DNA of 64,000 bases from Desulfovibrionaceae bacterium (GCA_910575755.1 CAJTFO010000003.1:338501-402500), one strand, 5' to 3'; counted from the first letter of the stretch, positions 1-9,443 are shown. The notes: generated from the letters alone by a model not told the origin. Program-made: numbers and translations.

Positions 1-22
1 CGTGCGAGCGTGCCGGCGTTCC

Positions 23-55
23 GGGGGCAAAAGGCATGACCTTTTGCCCCCTTTT
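23..55 (+). terminator. Rho-independent terminator-like hairpin just upstream of rnr
   Basis: A perfect 12-bp stem (23-34 with 40-51, starting GGGGGCAAAAGG) closes a 5-nt loop and is followed by TTTT. It probably ends the gene that lies before the window. Because rnr begins only 18 nt later, it could also act as an attenuator in the rnr leader. Confidence 0.8.
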
Positions 56-72
56 GCTGAAGCGGAGCCCAT

Positions 73-2529
73 GTGAAAAAACAACATAAAAATACTGCCT
101 CTTCCGCTTCCCCTGGCCTGCCCGGTCAGGACGAACTGCTGGAAATTTTCGCCCGTGAATCGCGTCCCCTGCGGCTGGACAGCCTGTTGTGCGTGACAGG
201 TCTGCCCCGCCGGGCCAAAAAAGACCTGGAGGAAAGCCTGAACGCGCTGGCCGCTCAGGGACGCCTGGCGCGTCTGCGCGGCGGCCTCTGGGTACGGCGC
301 GACAGCCTTAAAAGCCTGGTGGGACGGTATCAGGCCCTGCGCACTGGCGGCGGTTTCGTGACGCCGCTGGCGACCGGCGACGGCGAGGGCACGACCGGCG
401 CGCGCGTGACCGGCGGTCGGGATATTTTCATCCATCCCCTGCAAAGCCATGAGGCCTGGCATCAGGATCTGGTGCGGGTGGTTCTGGCCCCGACCTCCTC
501 ACGCTCCGGCCGGGGACGCGGCGGGCCGAATCCCGAGGGCCGCATTGTGGAAATTCTGGAGCGGTCGCAAAAGGAAATTCCCGTACACCTGCACAGCCGC
601 GCCGGACGAACCCTGTTTTGCCGCCCGGCGGACAGCCGCCTGACCGTTGATTTCAGTGTGGCTCTGCCCGAAGGCAGCGCCGTGCCGGAGCAGGGCGCGC
701 TGCTGCTGGTGACCCCGCAGGAGCGCCTGGCCTCGGATCTCTGGCGGGCGCGCCTGCTGGGCGCTTACGGTCGTGAAGACAACGCGGACGTGCAGGAAAA
801 TCTGGTCAAGCTCAACCACGAGGCCCCGCGCGACTTTCCGCCCGCCGTTCTGGCCGAAGCCGCAGCGCTGCCCGCCGCGCCCGCTCAGGCGGATATGGAC
901 GGTCGCGAAGACCTGCGCGCCCTGCCCCTGGTGACCATTGACGGCGCTGACGCCCGCGACTTTGACGACGCCGTGCAGGTGGAACGCAAAGGCACGGGCT
1001 GGCTGCTGCGGGTGGCCATCGCCGACGTGAGCCATTATGTGCGACCCGCTCCCGGCAAGGGACGCGCCAGCCTGGACGCCGAAGCCCTGGAGCGCGGCAA
1101 TTCCTGGTATTTTCCCCGCTCGGTGGAGCCCATGCTGCCCCCGGCCCTGTCCAACGGCCTGTGCAGTCTCAACCCGGATGAAGACCGTCTGGCCGTGCTG
1201 GCGGAAATTCCCTTTTCCGCAGCGGGACAGCCGGGCAAGGCGCGTTTTGCCCTGTGCGTCATGCGTTCCGCCGCCCGCCTGACCTATGATCAGGTCAGGG
1301 CCTGCCTGCTGGATCATGACGCCGACGCCCTGGCTCTTCTGCGCGAAAAGCCGCGTGGCGGGGAGGCGCTGGCCATGCTGGAGGAAGCCTTTCGACTCTA
1401 TGCCGTGCTGCGCGCGGTCCGCCGGCAGCGCGGCAGCCTGGATTTCGACCTGCCCGAAGCGGACTACACTTTTGACGCGGCGGGCCGGCTGCGCAGGATC
1501 GGCTTTCGCCAGCGCCACGATGCCCACCGCATGATTGAGGAATTCATGATTGCGGCCAACGAGGCCGTGGCACGCCACCTGCGCGATGCTGGTCTGCCCT
1601 TTCTCTACCGCGTGCATCCCCGGCCGGACCCGGAACGCCTGGAAAATCTCTTTGACTCCCTCGCCGCCACGGCGCTGGAAAGCCTGCCTGAGAACGTCAA
1701 GAGCGGCGGCAAAGCCGATGCGATGGCCATGCAGGCCATTTTGAAGGCTGCCCAGGGCACGGACCAGGAATTTCTGGTCAACCGCCTCTGCCTGCGGGCC
1801 ATGCCCCAGGCCCGCTACCAGCCGGAAAATGAAGGGCATTTCGGTCTGGCCTCCCAGGCCTACTGTCATTTTACCTCGCCCATCCGGCGCTATGCGGACC
1901 TTTTGGTTCACCGCGCCCTGAAAGCCTCGCTGGGCCGCGCTGCGGGGCCGCTGCCCGCCGGGCACAAGCTGTTGCGCATGGGCGACCGGCTCAACCGCCT
2001 GGAACGCGCGACCATGGAATGCGAACGGGAGATGGCCCGGCGTCTGGCCTGCCTGGCGCTACGGGATCGTGAAGGCGAACGCTTTTCCGGCATCATTGCC
2101 GGCGTGACGGATTTCGGCCTCTTTGTGGAGCTGGCCTGCATGCCTGTGGAGGGCATGATTCGCGTGCAAGACCTGGGCGACGACTGGTATGAGCTGGACA
2201 GCCGCAACCAATGTCTGATGGGACAGCGTTCCGGCCTGTGCTGGCGTCTGGGGCAACGCCTGGAAGTACGCCTGGCTGAAGTGCACATGGGGCGCCTGGA
2301 GATCCGGCTTATGCCTCTGGAATGCCCGCGCAGGGCCGCGCGCGGTCAGGGGAAACAAGGCAGGGGAAAACAGCGGGCTTTGCGCCGCGTGCAGGAAGGC
2401 GCGCAACGGTCACGGCGGAAAAGAGGACAAAAAAACGGCCAAGCCCATGACCGGAACAAAGACCGCAGCCGGAAACAAGGGGCGCGTACCGGCAAAACCG
2501 GCGGCGGACGCCCGAAGCGGGGGCGCTGA
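73..2529 (+). CDS. rnr: Ribonuclease R (3'-5' exoribonuclease, RNB family)
   Basis: Processive 3'-5' exoribonuclease that degrades structured RNA in the cytoplasm. The 818-residue protein has a winged-helix-like N-terminus, cold-shock-type OB folds, and an RNB catalytic domain. The RNB signature TIDGADARDFDDAV at about residues 287-302 supplies the metal-binding aspartates. An S1 RNA-binding domain spans about 671-745, and a very basic Lys/Arg/Gln-rich tail runs from about 750 to the end, as is typical of RNase R rather than RNase II. The start is GTG at 73, with GGAG (64-67) five bases upstream. An ATG at 71-73 overlaps it but is followed at once by TGA. The stop overlaps the murJ start (TGATG), so the two genes are translationally coupled. 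Confidence 0.95.
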   Translation: MKKQHKNTASSASPGLPGQDELLEIFARESRPLRLDSLLCVTGLPRRAKKDLEESLNALAAQGRLARLRGGLWVRRDSLKSLVGRYQALRTGGGFVTPLATGDGEGTTGARVTGGRDIFIHPLQSHEAWHQDLVRVVLAPTSSRSGRGRGGPNPEGRIVEILERSQKEIPVHLHSRAGRTLFCRPADSRLTVDFSVALPEGSAVPEQGALLLVTPQERLASDLWRARLLGAYGREDNADVQENLVKLNHEAPRDFPPAVLAEAAALPAAPAQADMDGREDLRALPLVTIDGADARDFDDAVQVERKGTGWLLRVAIADVSHYVRPAPGKGRASLDAEALERGNSWYFPRSVEPMLPPALSNGLCSLNPDEDRLAVLAEIPFSAAGQPGKARFALCVMRSAARLTYDQVRACLLDHDADALALLREKPRGGEALAMLEEAFRLYAVLRAVRRQRGSLDFDLPEADYTFDAAGRLRRIGFRQRHDAHRMIEEFMIAANEAVARHLRDAGLPFLYRVHPRPDPERLENLFDSLAATALESLPENVKSGGKADAMAMQAILKAAQGTDQEFLVNRLCLRAMPQARYQPENEGHFGLASQAYCHFTSPIRRYADLLVHRALKASLGRAAGPLPAGHKLLRMGDRLNRLERATMECEREMARRLACLALRDREGERFSGIIAGVTDFGLFVELACMPVEGMIRVQDLGDDWYELDSRNQCLMGQRSGLCWRLGQRLEVRLAEVHMGRLEIRLMPLECPRRAARGQGKQGRGKQRALRRVQEGAQRSRRKRGQKNGQAHDRNKDRSRKQGARTGKTGGGRPKRGR

Positions 2530-4097
2530 TGGGCCTGCTCTCCTCCCGCCAGCGCATGGGTGCGGCGGCCCTGATTCTGGCCGCCAGCACCATTCTTTCC
2601 CGGCTTATGGGCCTGATCCGCGACAAGGTCATCTCCTGGCAGTTCGGCGCTGGCGGCGAGGCCGATATGTATTTCGCGGCCTTTGTGGTGCCGGACATCA
2701 TCAATTATCTGCTGGCCGGCGGCTTCATGTCCATCACCATCATTCCCCTGCTGTCCCGCCGTTTTCAGGAGGACGAGGCCGACGCCTGGCGCTTTTTTTC
2801 CTGCGTGTTCTGCTGGACTCTTGCGGCCTCGCTGCTGCTCACAGGCGCGGGCATTCTGGCCGCCGAACCTCTCGCCCGGCTGGTGGCCCCCGGCTTTTCG
2901 CCGGAGCAATGGCAGCGCCTGGCGTTTTTCATGCGCATCATCCTGCCTGCCCAGATCTTTTTTCTCTGCGGAGCCTGCTTTACGGCCCTGCTTTATCTGC
3001 GGCGTCAGTTCAGCGTTCCGGCTCTGGCCCCGCTGGTCTACAACGGCTGCATCATCGCCGGCGGTCTGCTGCTGCCCCTGTCGGGAGCAGGCGCGCAGTG
3101 GAGCTGCGGCATGACCGGCTATTGCGTGGGCGTCACCATTGGCGCGGCTCTGGGGGCCTTTGTTCTGCCGTGGCGGGTGGCCGTGGGGGGCGGCCTGCAT
3201 CTGCGCATGGTCTGGCGGCATCGGCTCATGGGCCGTTTTCTGCTCACGGCTCTGCCCCTGATGCTGGGCCAGACCGTCATTATGCTGGACGAACAATTTC
3301 TGCGGGTTTTCGGCAGTCTCGCCGGAGAGGGCGCGGTCAGCCTGCTCAACTACGCGCGGCGCATCGCCCAGGTTCCGGTGGGACTCATGGGCCAGGCCGC
3401 GGCTGTGGCCTCCTATCCCTTTCTGGTATCCCTGCTGACCCAGGGCGATACGCAACGCTTCGACCAGACCCTGCGCACGGCCCTGCGCGCCGGTGTGGGG
3501 CTGATCATTCCCTGCGCCCTCTGGATGATGGCCACCGCCTGGCCCATTATGACCGTCATATTCCAGGGAGGCCGTTTCGGCCTTGCGGAAACTCTTGCCG
3601 CCGCGCCCCTGACCCAGATCATGCTGGCCGCGTGCCCGCTGTGGATTATCTACATGATTCTGGTACGGGCCTACTACGCCCACGGCGACACCCTGACCCC
3701 GGCGCTCACCGGCACCATCATGACCCTGATCTGTCTGCCCGTTTACCATTGCTGGGCCGTGCCCCTGGGGGCCTGGGCCATCGCCGCCCTGTCCGGCGCA
3801 AGCGTGAGCCTTTATGTGCTCTGGCTGGTGGGCATATGGATACGCCGCCACGGCGGGGGAGCCTTTGCCGGGCTGTGCGGCCTGGGGCTGCGCGCCCTGG
3901 CCTGCTCCCTGCCCGGCGCGGGCGTGGCGTGGCGGCTCTCCCGCTACTGCCTTGAACATCTGCCGCTGCCGCCCATTGCCGCGGCCTGCGCGTCCCTGGC
4001 CGCCAGCGGCCTGGTCTTTGCCCTGTTGTTCCTGCCTCTGGTTCGCCGGCTTGCGCCTTCCCTGCTGGAATCCGCGCTGCGGCGTCTGCGGCGCTGA
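2529..4097 (+). CDS. murJ: Lipid II flippase MurJ (MviN family)
   Basis: Inner-membrane MOP-superfamily transporter that flips the peptidoglycan precursor lipid II to the periplasmic face. The 522-residue protein is hydrophobic throughout, with about 14 predicted membrane segments. Its N-terminus carries the family signature STILSRLMGLIRDKVISWQF, and conserved arginines lie in the first segments. Length is normal for MurJ. The ATG overlaps the rnr stop by one base. It converges on the YdjM-like gene that ends 12 nt downstream; no clear terminator lies in that short gap. Confidence 0.93.
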   Translation: MGLLSSRQRMGAAALILAASTILSRLMGLIRDKVISWQFGAGGEADMYFAAFVVPDIINYLLAGGFMSITIIPLLSRRFQEDEADAWRFFSCVFCWTLAASLLLTGAGILAAEPLARLVAPGFSPEQWQRLAFFMRIILPAQIFFLCGACFTALLYLRRQFSVPALAPLVYNGCIIAGGLLLPLSGAGAQWSCGMTGYCVGVTIGAALGAFVLPWRVAVGGGLHLRMVWRHRLMGRFLLTALPLMLGQTVIMLDEQFLRVFGSLAGEGAVSLLNYARRIAQVPVGLMGQAAAVASYPFLVSLLTQGDTQRFDQTLRTALRAGVGLIIPCALWMMATAWPIMTVIFQGGRFGLAETLAAAPLTQIMLAACPLWIIYMILVRAYYAHGDTLTPALTGTIMTLICLPVYHCWAVPLGAWAIAALSGASVSLYVLWLVGIWIRRHGGGAFAGLCGLGLRALACSLPGAGVAWRLSRYCLEHLPLPPIAAACASLAASGLVFALLFLPLVRRLAPSLLESALRRLRR

Positions 4098-4108
4098 AGC
4101 GCCCTCAC

Positions 4109-4606
4109 TCAAAAAAAGCTGCCCCGCCCAAGCTTCTGCACAAGCTGCAGCAGATCATGCCCCATAAAAAACCAGACAGCCAGCGCTATGGCGGCCAGAA
4201 AGCAGTATTCCCCCACGCTGCCGGTGGCGCAGAGCCTGAGCGAAAAACGCCCCTTGCGCGAGAAGGGCTGCAAAGGCACGCCATGCGGGGTGAGCATGTC
4301 CAGAACCACATGGCTCAGGCCGCCGAACCCCAGACCGGTGAGCACAGCCCGCTGCAGCGGCGGCAAACCCAGTACCAGGGCGGCCAGGAACAAGGCCAGC
4401 CACCAGCCGAACCAATGCGTTGCTCCCCGGTGGATGCGGTTGAATATCTTCTGCCGGCCGCGCGGCGTGCGCGCCAGACCGGCCAGTTTCTGATCCAGAA
4501 CATCGGGCAGCACCGCGCCCGCGCAGGCTGCCGCCACACCCGCCGGGGGCAGGTGCAGGGCCAGGGCCGCGCCCACGGCCGCCGCCTGATGCGTAATCCA
4601 CTTCAT
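4109..4606 (-). CDS. YdjM/DUF457-type membrane-bound metal-dependent hydrolase
   Basis: A 165-residue membrane protein with three to four hydrophobic segments. The conserved family pattern is visible: an N-terminal THQ, a central RGATHW and SHVVLDMLTPHG, with His and Asp residues that look metal-binding. These match the YdjM family annotated as inner-membrane metal-dependent hydrolases; the substrate is unknown. In E. coli ydjM is a LexA target, but no LexA box was seen in the 18-nt gap upstream. The gene follows the beta-lactamase homologue on the same strand, so the two are probably co-transcribed. Confidence 0.75.
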   Translation of the reverse strand: MKWITHQAAAVGAALALHLPPAGVAAACAGAVLPDVLDQKLAGLARTPRGRQKIFNRIHRGATHWFGWWLALFLAALVLGLPPLQRAVLTGLGFGGLSHVVLDMLTPHGVPLQPFSRKGRFSLRLCATGSVGEYCFLAAIALAVWFFMGHDLLQLVQKLGRGSFF

Positions 4607-4624
4607 ATATGGCCCCGTAGTATT

Positions 4625-5401
4625 CTACCGCGCCTCAGCGGCCCCCACCGCCAGACGGCGCGTATGCCGCAACAGTTCCGGGCCGCCGGGCCGCCCGTGG
4701 CCGGGCACTATAATCCGGGCTTCGGGAAAGGCGGCCAGAGCCTTGTCCATGGTCGCGGGCCAGGCCCGCACGTCGGCGTCCTCGGTATTGCCCAGATTCC
4801 CGGCCTCGCTGTCCTTGACCATGCAACTGGGAAAGAGCAGCCTTTCGGCGGGAATCCAGATGAAAATGCCGTCTGTGGAATGGCCGCCGCCCAGATAGAC
4901 GCAATGCGCCTCCAGCTCATGAAGCTTGAGCGTCAGCGTGTCTCTGAAGCCGTGTTCAGGTTGCGGCAGACCTTTTTGAGCGGCAATGGCGATGGTTTCT
5001 TCATGGGCATAGGACGGAATGCCCCGGCGCTGCACCGCGGCAAGGCCGCCCATGCTGTCCTTGTGCCAGTGGTTGGGCACAAAGGCCGTGACCCTGGCGC
5101 GGAGCGTCTTTTCAATCCAGTCCAGCAGGACGTCCGTCTGCTCCACAGTCCACGGCGTGTCCAGCAGAAGGGCCTCCCCCTTGTCCACCAGAATCAGCCC
5201 GTTGGCGGACACCAGACCGAAAGGCGGAACCTCATGGCGGGAAACGTGCATATATGCCCGCTCAGAAAGCCTGACCACCTCCATATCGCCCGCTATGCGT
5301 ACAGCTTCGTCCTTTTCGCGCGCCTCGGCCCGCAGGGGCGAGCAGCAGACCAGCAGGGCCAATAACCAGCACACCCCTTTGACTGCCACAGACAGCATCA
5401 T
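4625..5401 (-). CDS. Secreted subclass B1-type metallo-beta-lactamase homologue
   Basis: A 258-residue MBL-fold hydrolase with a Sec signal peptide (residues 1 to about 26, hydrophobic core CWLLALLVCC). All six zinc ligands of subclass B1 beta-lactamases are present in order: H111-W-H113-K-D115, H174 in GGGHSTD, C193 in PSCMVKD and H235 in VPGHG. The Lys three residues after the Cys and the LGN loop (N205) also match B1 enzymes. Ordinary glyoxalase-II-like MBL proteins lack the Cys ligand. The start is the ATG at 5401 or the next ATG at 5398, both just after AGGAG (5410-5406); a longer reading frame to 5488 would bury the signal peptide. It lies about 100 nt downstream of nrdJ. The fold and class are strongly supported; carbapenem hydrolysis is inference. 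Confidence 0.85.
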   Translation of the reverse strand: MMLSVAVKGVCWLLALLVCCSPLRAEAREKDEAVRIAGDMEVVRLSERAYMHVSRHEVPPFGLVSANGLILVDKGEALLLDTPWTVEQTDVLLDWIEKTLRARVTAFVPNHWHKDSMGGLAAVQRRGIPSYAHEETIAIAAQKGLPQPEHGFRDTLTLKLHELEAHCVYLGGGHSTDGIFIWIPAERLLFPSCMVKDSEAGNLGNTEDADVRAWPATMDKALAAFPEARIIVPGHGRPGGPELLRHTRRLAVGAAEAR

Positions 5402-5502
5402 TTTTCTCCTCAGAACATTTGCCGTTGCCAACGAAAAAAAGCGGCTCGGCGGGAAGGCGGCATAACGCGCCTGGCCGGGCCGCGGCAAACAGGATCAAGC
5501 GG

Positions 5503-7767
5503 CTAGCCGCAACGGGAAAATCCGCACGCCGGACAGATCAGGCAACCTTCCTGAAAAACCAGAGGTTCATTGCATTCCGGGCAGCGCTGCGCTTCCAGAT
5601 CATTGACCCCGCGGATGTGTTCATCCTTGAGATAGCGCTTTTCCAGCACCCAGGCGATGGCGTCCGGAATGGAGAGCAGCAGGCCCTTGCCCCGGAATAC
5701 CGGGTGCTCGCCGCCAATGCCCTTGATCTGGGCAACCACGTCGCGCACATGCACGCCCGAACGCAGCGCCAGGGACACCAGACGCCCGATGGCCTCGGCC
5801 TTGGCCGTGATGGAACGGCCCGACTTGCCGATGGTGGCGAACACCTCAAAGGGTTCGCCGTCCACTTCATTGACAGTCAGGTACATGGCGCCCAGGCCGG
5901 TCTGCACCTTCTGGGTGAAGCCCTGCACCATGTCCGGCCGTTTGCGCACCGCCGAACTGGGCTTGCCCCCTTGCGGGGCGGACGCGCCGTCCATTTTTTT
6001 CTGCCCTTCGCCAGTGGCCAGCACCTGAACGCTTTTGCAGCCGTCGCGGTAGACCGTGACGCCCTTGCAGCCTTCCTTGTAGGCCAGCCAGTAAATGTCG
6101 AAGATGTCCTGTTCCGTGGCGGAATTGGGCAGATTCACGGTTTTGGACACGGCATTGTCCGTGTGCCTCTGAAAGGCCGCCTGCATGCGCAGATGCCAGA
6201 CCGGCTCGATATCCATGGCGGTCACAAAAACCTTGCGCAGTTTGGCGGGCAGAAAATCCATATCCTGAATGGAGCCTCTGGCCGCCACGCTGTCCATAAG
6301 CTCGGGCGTGGCCAGCCCTGAAGCGGCAAGCGCGGCCTCAAAATAGGGATTGACCTCCACCAGTCGTTCGCCGTCCAGAATATTGCGGGTGAAACAGAGC
6401 GCGAAAAGCGGTTCCACGCCCGAAGAACAGCCCGCGATGATGGACAGCGTGCCCGTGGGCGCAATGGTGGTCACTGTGGCGTTGCGATAGGGGCCTTTCT
6501 TGTTTCTGGCATACAATGAAGCGGCATAGGCCGGGAAGGGCCCGCGCTCCTTGGCCAGTTGGGCCGAGGCATTGTGCCCTTCCTCCTGCACAAAGCCCAT
6601 AATCCGCTCGGCCAGGTCAATGCCCGCCTGGGAATTGTAGGGCACGCCCAGTTCAAACAGCAGGTCCGCAAAGCCCATGACGCCCAGACCGATCTTGCGG
6701 TTTCTGCGCACGGTCTCGGCAATGCGCGGCAGGGGAAAAAGCGAGGCGTCAATGACGTTATCCAGAAAACGCACGGCAAGATGCACCACGCGCCGCAGTT
6801 CCTCCCAGTCGATGCCCGCGCGGGCCGGGTCGGCATCGTCGTTGTGGCCGGGCAGATAGAAGCGGGAGAGGTTGACGGAACCCAGATTGCAGGCTTCAAA
6901 GGGCAGCAGGGGCTGTTCGCCGCAAGGATTGGTGGATTCGATCTCGCCCTGGTCCGGGGTGGGATTGTCGCGGTTGATGCGATCCAGAAAGACGATGCCC
7001 GGATCGCCCGACTGCCAGGCCTTTCTGACCAGCAGGTCAAAGACGTCGCGCGCGCGCAGGCGGTCGACCACCTCGCCGGAGGCGGGCGCGCGCAGGTCAT
7101 AGTGCTCGTCCTTTTCCACGGCCTGCATGAAGGCTTCCGTCAGGCCCACGGAAAGATTGAAATTGTTGAATTCCCCCTCTTTTTCCTTGGCCCGGATGAA
7201 ATCCAGCACATCCGGATGATCCACGCGCAGAATGCCCATATTGGCTCCGCGCCGCGTGCCGCCCTGCTTGATCTGCTCGGTGGCGGTGTTGAAAATGCGC
7301 AGAAAGGAAACCGGGCCGGAGGCCACGCCGCCAGTGGAACCCACCCGGCTTTCCTTGGGGCGCAGGCGCGAGAAAGAAAAGCCCGTGCCGCCGCCGGATT
7401 TGTGAATCATGGCCGCGAACTTCACGGCGTCAAAAATTTCTTCAATGGAGTCGCCCACCGGCAGAACGAAACAGGCGGAGAGCTGGCCCAGCTCTGTCCC
7501 CGCGTTCATCAGGGTGGGCGAATTGGGCAGAAATTTCCACGAGGTCATCAGGTCGTAGAACTCGCGGGCCAGAGATTCCGGCTCACGCGACGAACCTTCG
7601 TACTTGCCTTCTTCGGCGGCGATGGCGGAAGCCACGCGCCAGAAAAGATCGCGCGGACTTTCACTGAACTGGCCGTCCAGGGATTTGCGCAGATAGCGCT
7701 TCTGCAACACCACATCCGTATTGGGTTTCAACTGCGGCTGCGGCAGATTTTTGGGCATTGCAATCAT
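5503..7767 (-). CDS. nrdJ: Adenosylcobalamin-dependent (class II) ribonucleotide reductase
   Basis: Reduces ribonucleotides to deoxyribonucleotides using B12 as radical source, so it works with or without oxygen. The 754-residue protein has the RNR finger-loop signature: N280, C282 and E284 lie in NPCGEQPLLPFEACNLG. It also has the KSGGGTGFSFSRLRP and TRRGANMGIL motifs. The C-terminal region carries a TSCPD-type segment and ends in a zinc-ribbon-like CPEC...CLICPACG, probably the redox-active and regulatory tail. The chosen ATG at 7767 has AAGG upstream at longer spacing. Alternatives are GTG at 7806 and ATG at 7758. No cobalamin riboswitch was recognised upstream. The TAG stop is part of a GCGGCTAGCCGC palindrome. 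Confidence 0.92.
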   Translation of the reverse strand: MIAMPKNLPQPQLKPNTDVVLQKRYLRKSLDGQFSESPRDLFWRVASAIAAEEGKYEGSSREPESLAREFYDLMTSWKFLPNSPTLMNAGTELGQLSACFVLPVGDSIEEIFDAVKFAAMIHKSGGGTGFSFSRLRPKESRVGSTGGVASGPVSFLRIFNTATEQIKQGGTRRGANMGILRVDHPDVLDFIRAKEKEGEFNNFNLSVGLTEAFMQAVEKDEHYDLRAPASGEVVDRLRARDVFDLLVRKAWQSGDPGIVFLDRINRDNPTPDQGEIESTNPCGEQPLLPFEACNLGSVNLSRFYLPGHNDDADPARAGIDWEELRRVVHLAVRFLDNVIDASLFPLPRIAETVRRNRKIGLGVMGFADLLFELGVPYNSQAGIDLAERIMGFVQEEGHNASAQLAKERGPFPAYAASLYARNKKGPYRNATVTTIAPTGTLSIIAGCSSGVEPLFALCFTRNILDGERLVEVNPYFEAALAASGLATPELMDSVAARGSIQDMDFLPAKLRKVFVTAMDIEPVWHLRMQAAFQRHTDNAVSKTVNLPNSATEQDIFDIYWLAYKEGCKGVTVYRDGCKSVQVLATGEGQKKMDGASAPQGGKPSSAVRKRPDMVQGFTQKVQTGLGAMYLTVNEVDGEPFEVFATIGKSGRSITAKAEAIGRLVSLALRSGVHVRDVVAQIKGIGGEHPVFRGKGLLLSIPDAIAWVLEKRYLKDEHIRGVNDLEAQRCPECNEPLVFQEGCLICPACGFSRCG

Positions 7768-7843
7768 CAGAGCACAAACCTTGGGATGAGGGTTAGAACG
7801 CGGCACGCCCGTCCGATGACGCCCGGCGGGCTGCCCGAATCAG

Positions 7844-7872
7844 TATATATACGCCCGACAGGAGCGAAACAA
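7844..7872 (-). promoter_or_regulatory. Sigma-70-type promoter of nrdJ
   Basis: On the minus strand TTGTTT (7872-7867) and TATATA (7849-7844) are separated by exactly 17 bp. The start of transcription would be near 7836. The -10 region lies within GTATATATAC, a palindrome resembling the core of NrdR boxes, but no second NrdR box was found. Confidence 0.45.
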
Positions 7873-7967
7873 AAGCCCCGAAAGTCCGCATTCCCCGGAT
7901 AATCCGCTGGATTTGCATGATAAAAATTCTGGGAAAGTTCATGCGAAAAGCAGCGGAGCCGCGCGGC

Positions 7968-9443
7968 TCAAGGCTTTGCGGACCCGGGCGCGCCTGGCCC
8001 GCGGATAACGCGCGCCCGGCTTTTGGCGTCGCGCGGCGCGTCCGGCGGGAGGCGCACAGGCAACTGATCACCAGAGGCCAGGGCCTCGGCGTTTTCCAGC
8101 AGCGCCAACCCCTGGGCGGTGCAGGCGTAGCGCGCCCGGCCCGTCAGGCCGGGAACGGCGAAAGGCGCGGAAAGCACGCGGGCGGCCAGCGTCTCTTCCC
8201 GACCGGCAGCGGCGGCGGGGGCGTCTTCCGGCATCGCGCCCAGCAGCAGGGGGGCCAGGGAAAGCCCGTTCTTGGTCAGCCCGGCCTCTGTGGACAGGCG
8301 CAGCAGCCAGTCCGGCGCATCCCCGCTGTCAAAGGTGAAGTGACACCAGGTCCGTCCGCCCTGCCCCGCCAGCAACGGGCATGCCCCGCTGTGGGGGCAG
8401 GGCGCCAGAGCCGCGAGGCCGCCTTCCAGCGCCAGCTCGCGCAAACGCATGACGGCAGCGCCGCCCAGACGCGTGCCCGGCTCCACAAAGAGCAGGGCGG
8501 GCGAGGCCGACCCTCCCGCCGGAGCATTGTCCGGCATCGTGCCGTCATGGCGGAAAAGCAGCGGCGCGAAGGCATCCAGCACACGCTCCAGACGCTCGTT
8601 CAACGGCCCCCGCGCGGCGGCTTCCGCGCCCTCCCCGCCATCTTCAGGCTCTTCATCCCAGGCGCGCCGCCCGCCAGCGCTTTTGCGCTCCGGGCGCAGT
8701 TCGTTGAGTACATTGGCCGCCGTAATCAGCCAGGGGCGGCCTTGCGCTCCCTCCTTGCCGGACAGAAGCGGAGCCGCCTGCCGGGCCAGACTTTCCAGCG
8801 GCCCGCGCACCGTGCGCACCGGCCAGGTCTGCCAGCCCATACGCGCGCCCCAGGCGGCAAACAGAGCCTTGCCCAGTTCCAGCGGCTGGGCCGCGCTGTC
8901 CAGCGCCAGCACGCGCACCGGGGCTTCCCGCCACTGGGGCCGGGCCAGCCAGAGCGCCAGGGGCAGGCTCAGCGGCCCGGAACCCGCGTCCAGCAGCAGG
9001 GCTTCGCCGCCCTGTGGGGCCAGGTCGCGCGGGTCGGGCAGGGGCAGGGCCGCCAGCAGGCGGGTCAGGCGCAGCAGATTCCAGGGCAGAAAGTAATAGA
9101 GATAGGCGCTGACAAAGGCCGGGGAGCTCCAGTAGGGCCGCCGCAGATCCCGGCGTTCGGTGGTCAGCAGGCGCGACAGGGCCGCCACATCCTCAGGCAG
9201 GGAACGGCGGTGCGCGGCGTTCAGGGGCCAGACTTCATGCAGGGCCTCGGGCAGACGCTCCAAGGCCCGGCGGGCGTCCGCATGCAGGGGAGGAAACAGG
9301 GCATGGGCCCGCGGCCAGGGCGAGGGGAAGCGGCCTGCCGCTGCGCGCGCGGGACGCGCAGCGCGGGGCGCGACCGGCGACGGCTTTTTGCCGCGGACGC
9401 GGGATTTGGGGGACGCGGACGGCGAAGCGATACGGCGCGGCAT
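7968..9443 (-). CDS. Rsm22-like SAM-dependent methyltransferase
   Basis: A 491-residue class I SAM methyltransferase of the Rsm22/METTL17 family, linked to small ribosomal subunit maturation. The SAM motif I is LLLDAGSGPLSLPLALW, followed by the family's ANVLNEL. The C-terminal half has the characteristic cysteine set APCPHSGACPLL and TWCHF, which in METTL17-type proteins binds an iron-sulfur cluster. The first 45 residues are basic and probably disordered. ATG at 9443 follows the TGA of the upstream RACo-like gene with no intervening base, so the pair is coupled. A GAGCCGCGCGGCTC palindrome sits at its stop (7956-7969) and precedes a short T-run. RNA target is inferred from the family only. 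Confidence 0.8.
   Translation of the reverse strand: MPRRIASPSASPKSRVRGKKPSPVAPRAARPARAAAGRFPSPWPRAHALFPPLHADARRALERLPEALHEVWPLNAAHRRSLPEDVAALSRLLTTERRDLRRPYWSSPAFVSAYLYYFLPWNLLRLTRLLAALPLPDPRDLAPQGGEALLLDAGSGPLSLPLALWLARPQWREAPVRVLALDSAAQPLELGKALFAAWGARMGWQTWPVRTVRGPLESLARQAAPLLSGKEGAQGRPWLITAANVLNELRPERKSAGGRRAWDEEPEDGGEGAEAAARGPLNERLERVLDAFAPLLFRHDGTMPDNAPAGGSASPALLFVEPGTRLGGAAVMRLRELALEGGLAALAPCPHSGACPLLAGQGGRTWCHFTFDSGDAPDWLLRLSTEAGLTKNGLSLAPLLLGAMPEDAPAAAAGREETLAARVLSAPFAVPGLTGRARYACTAQGLALLENAEALASGDQLPVRLPPDAPRDAKSRARVIRGPGAPGSAKP

Noticed and set aside
2346..4112. 588-codon frame antisense to rnr and murJ
   Set aside because: Gln/Gly/His-rich shadow of two confidently identified genes.
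7807..7967. Cobalamin riboswitch or paired NrdR boxes before nrdJ
   Set aside because: No B12-box sequence was found, and only one NrdR-like palindrome, which overlaps the -10 element.
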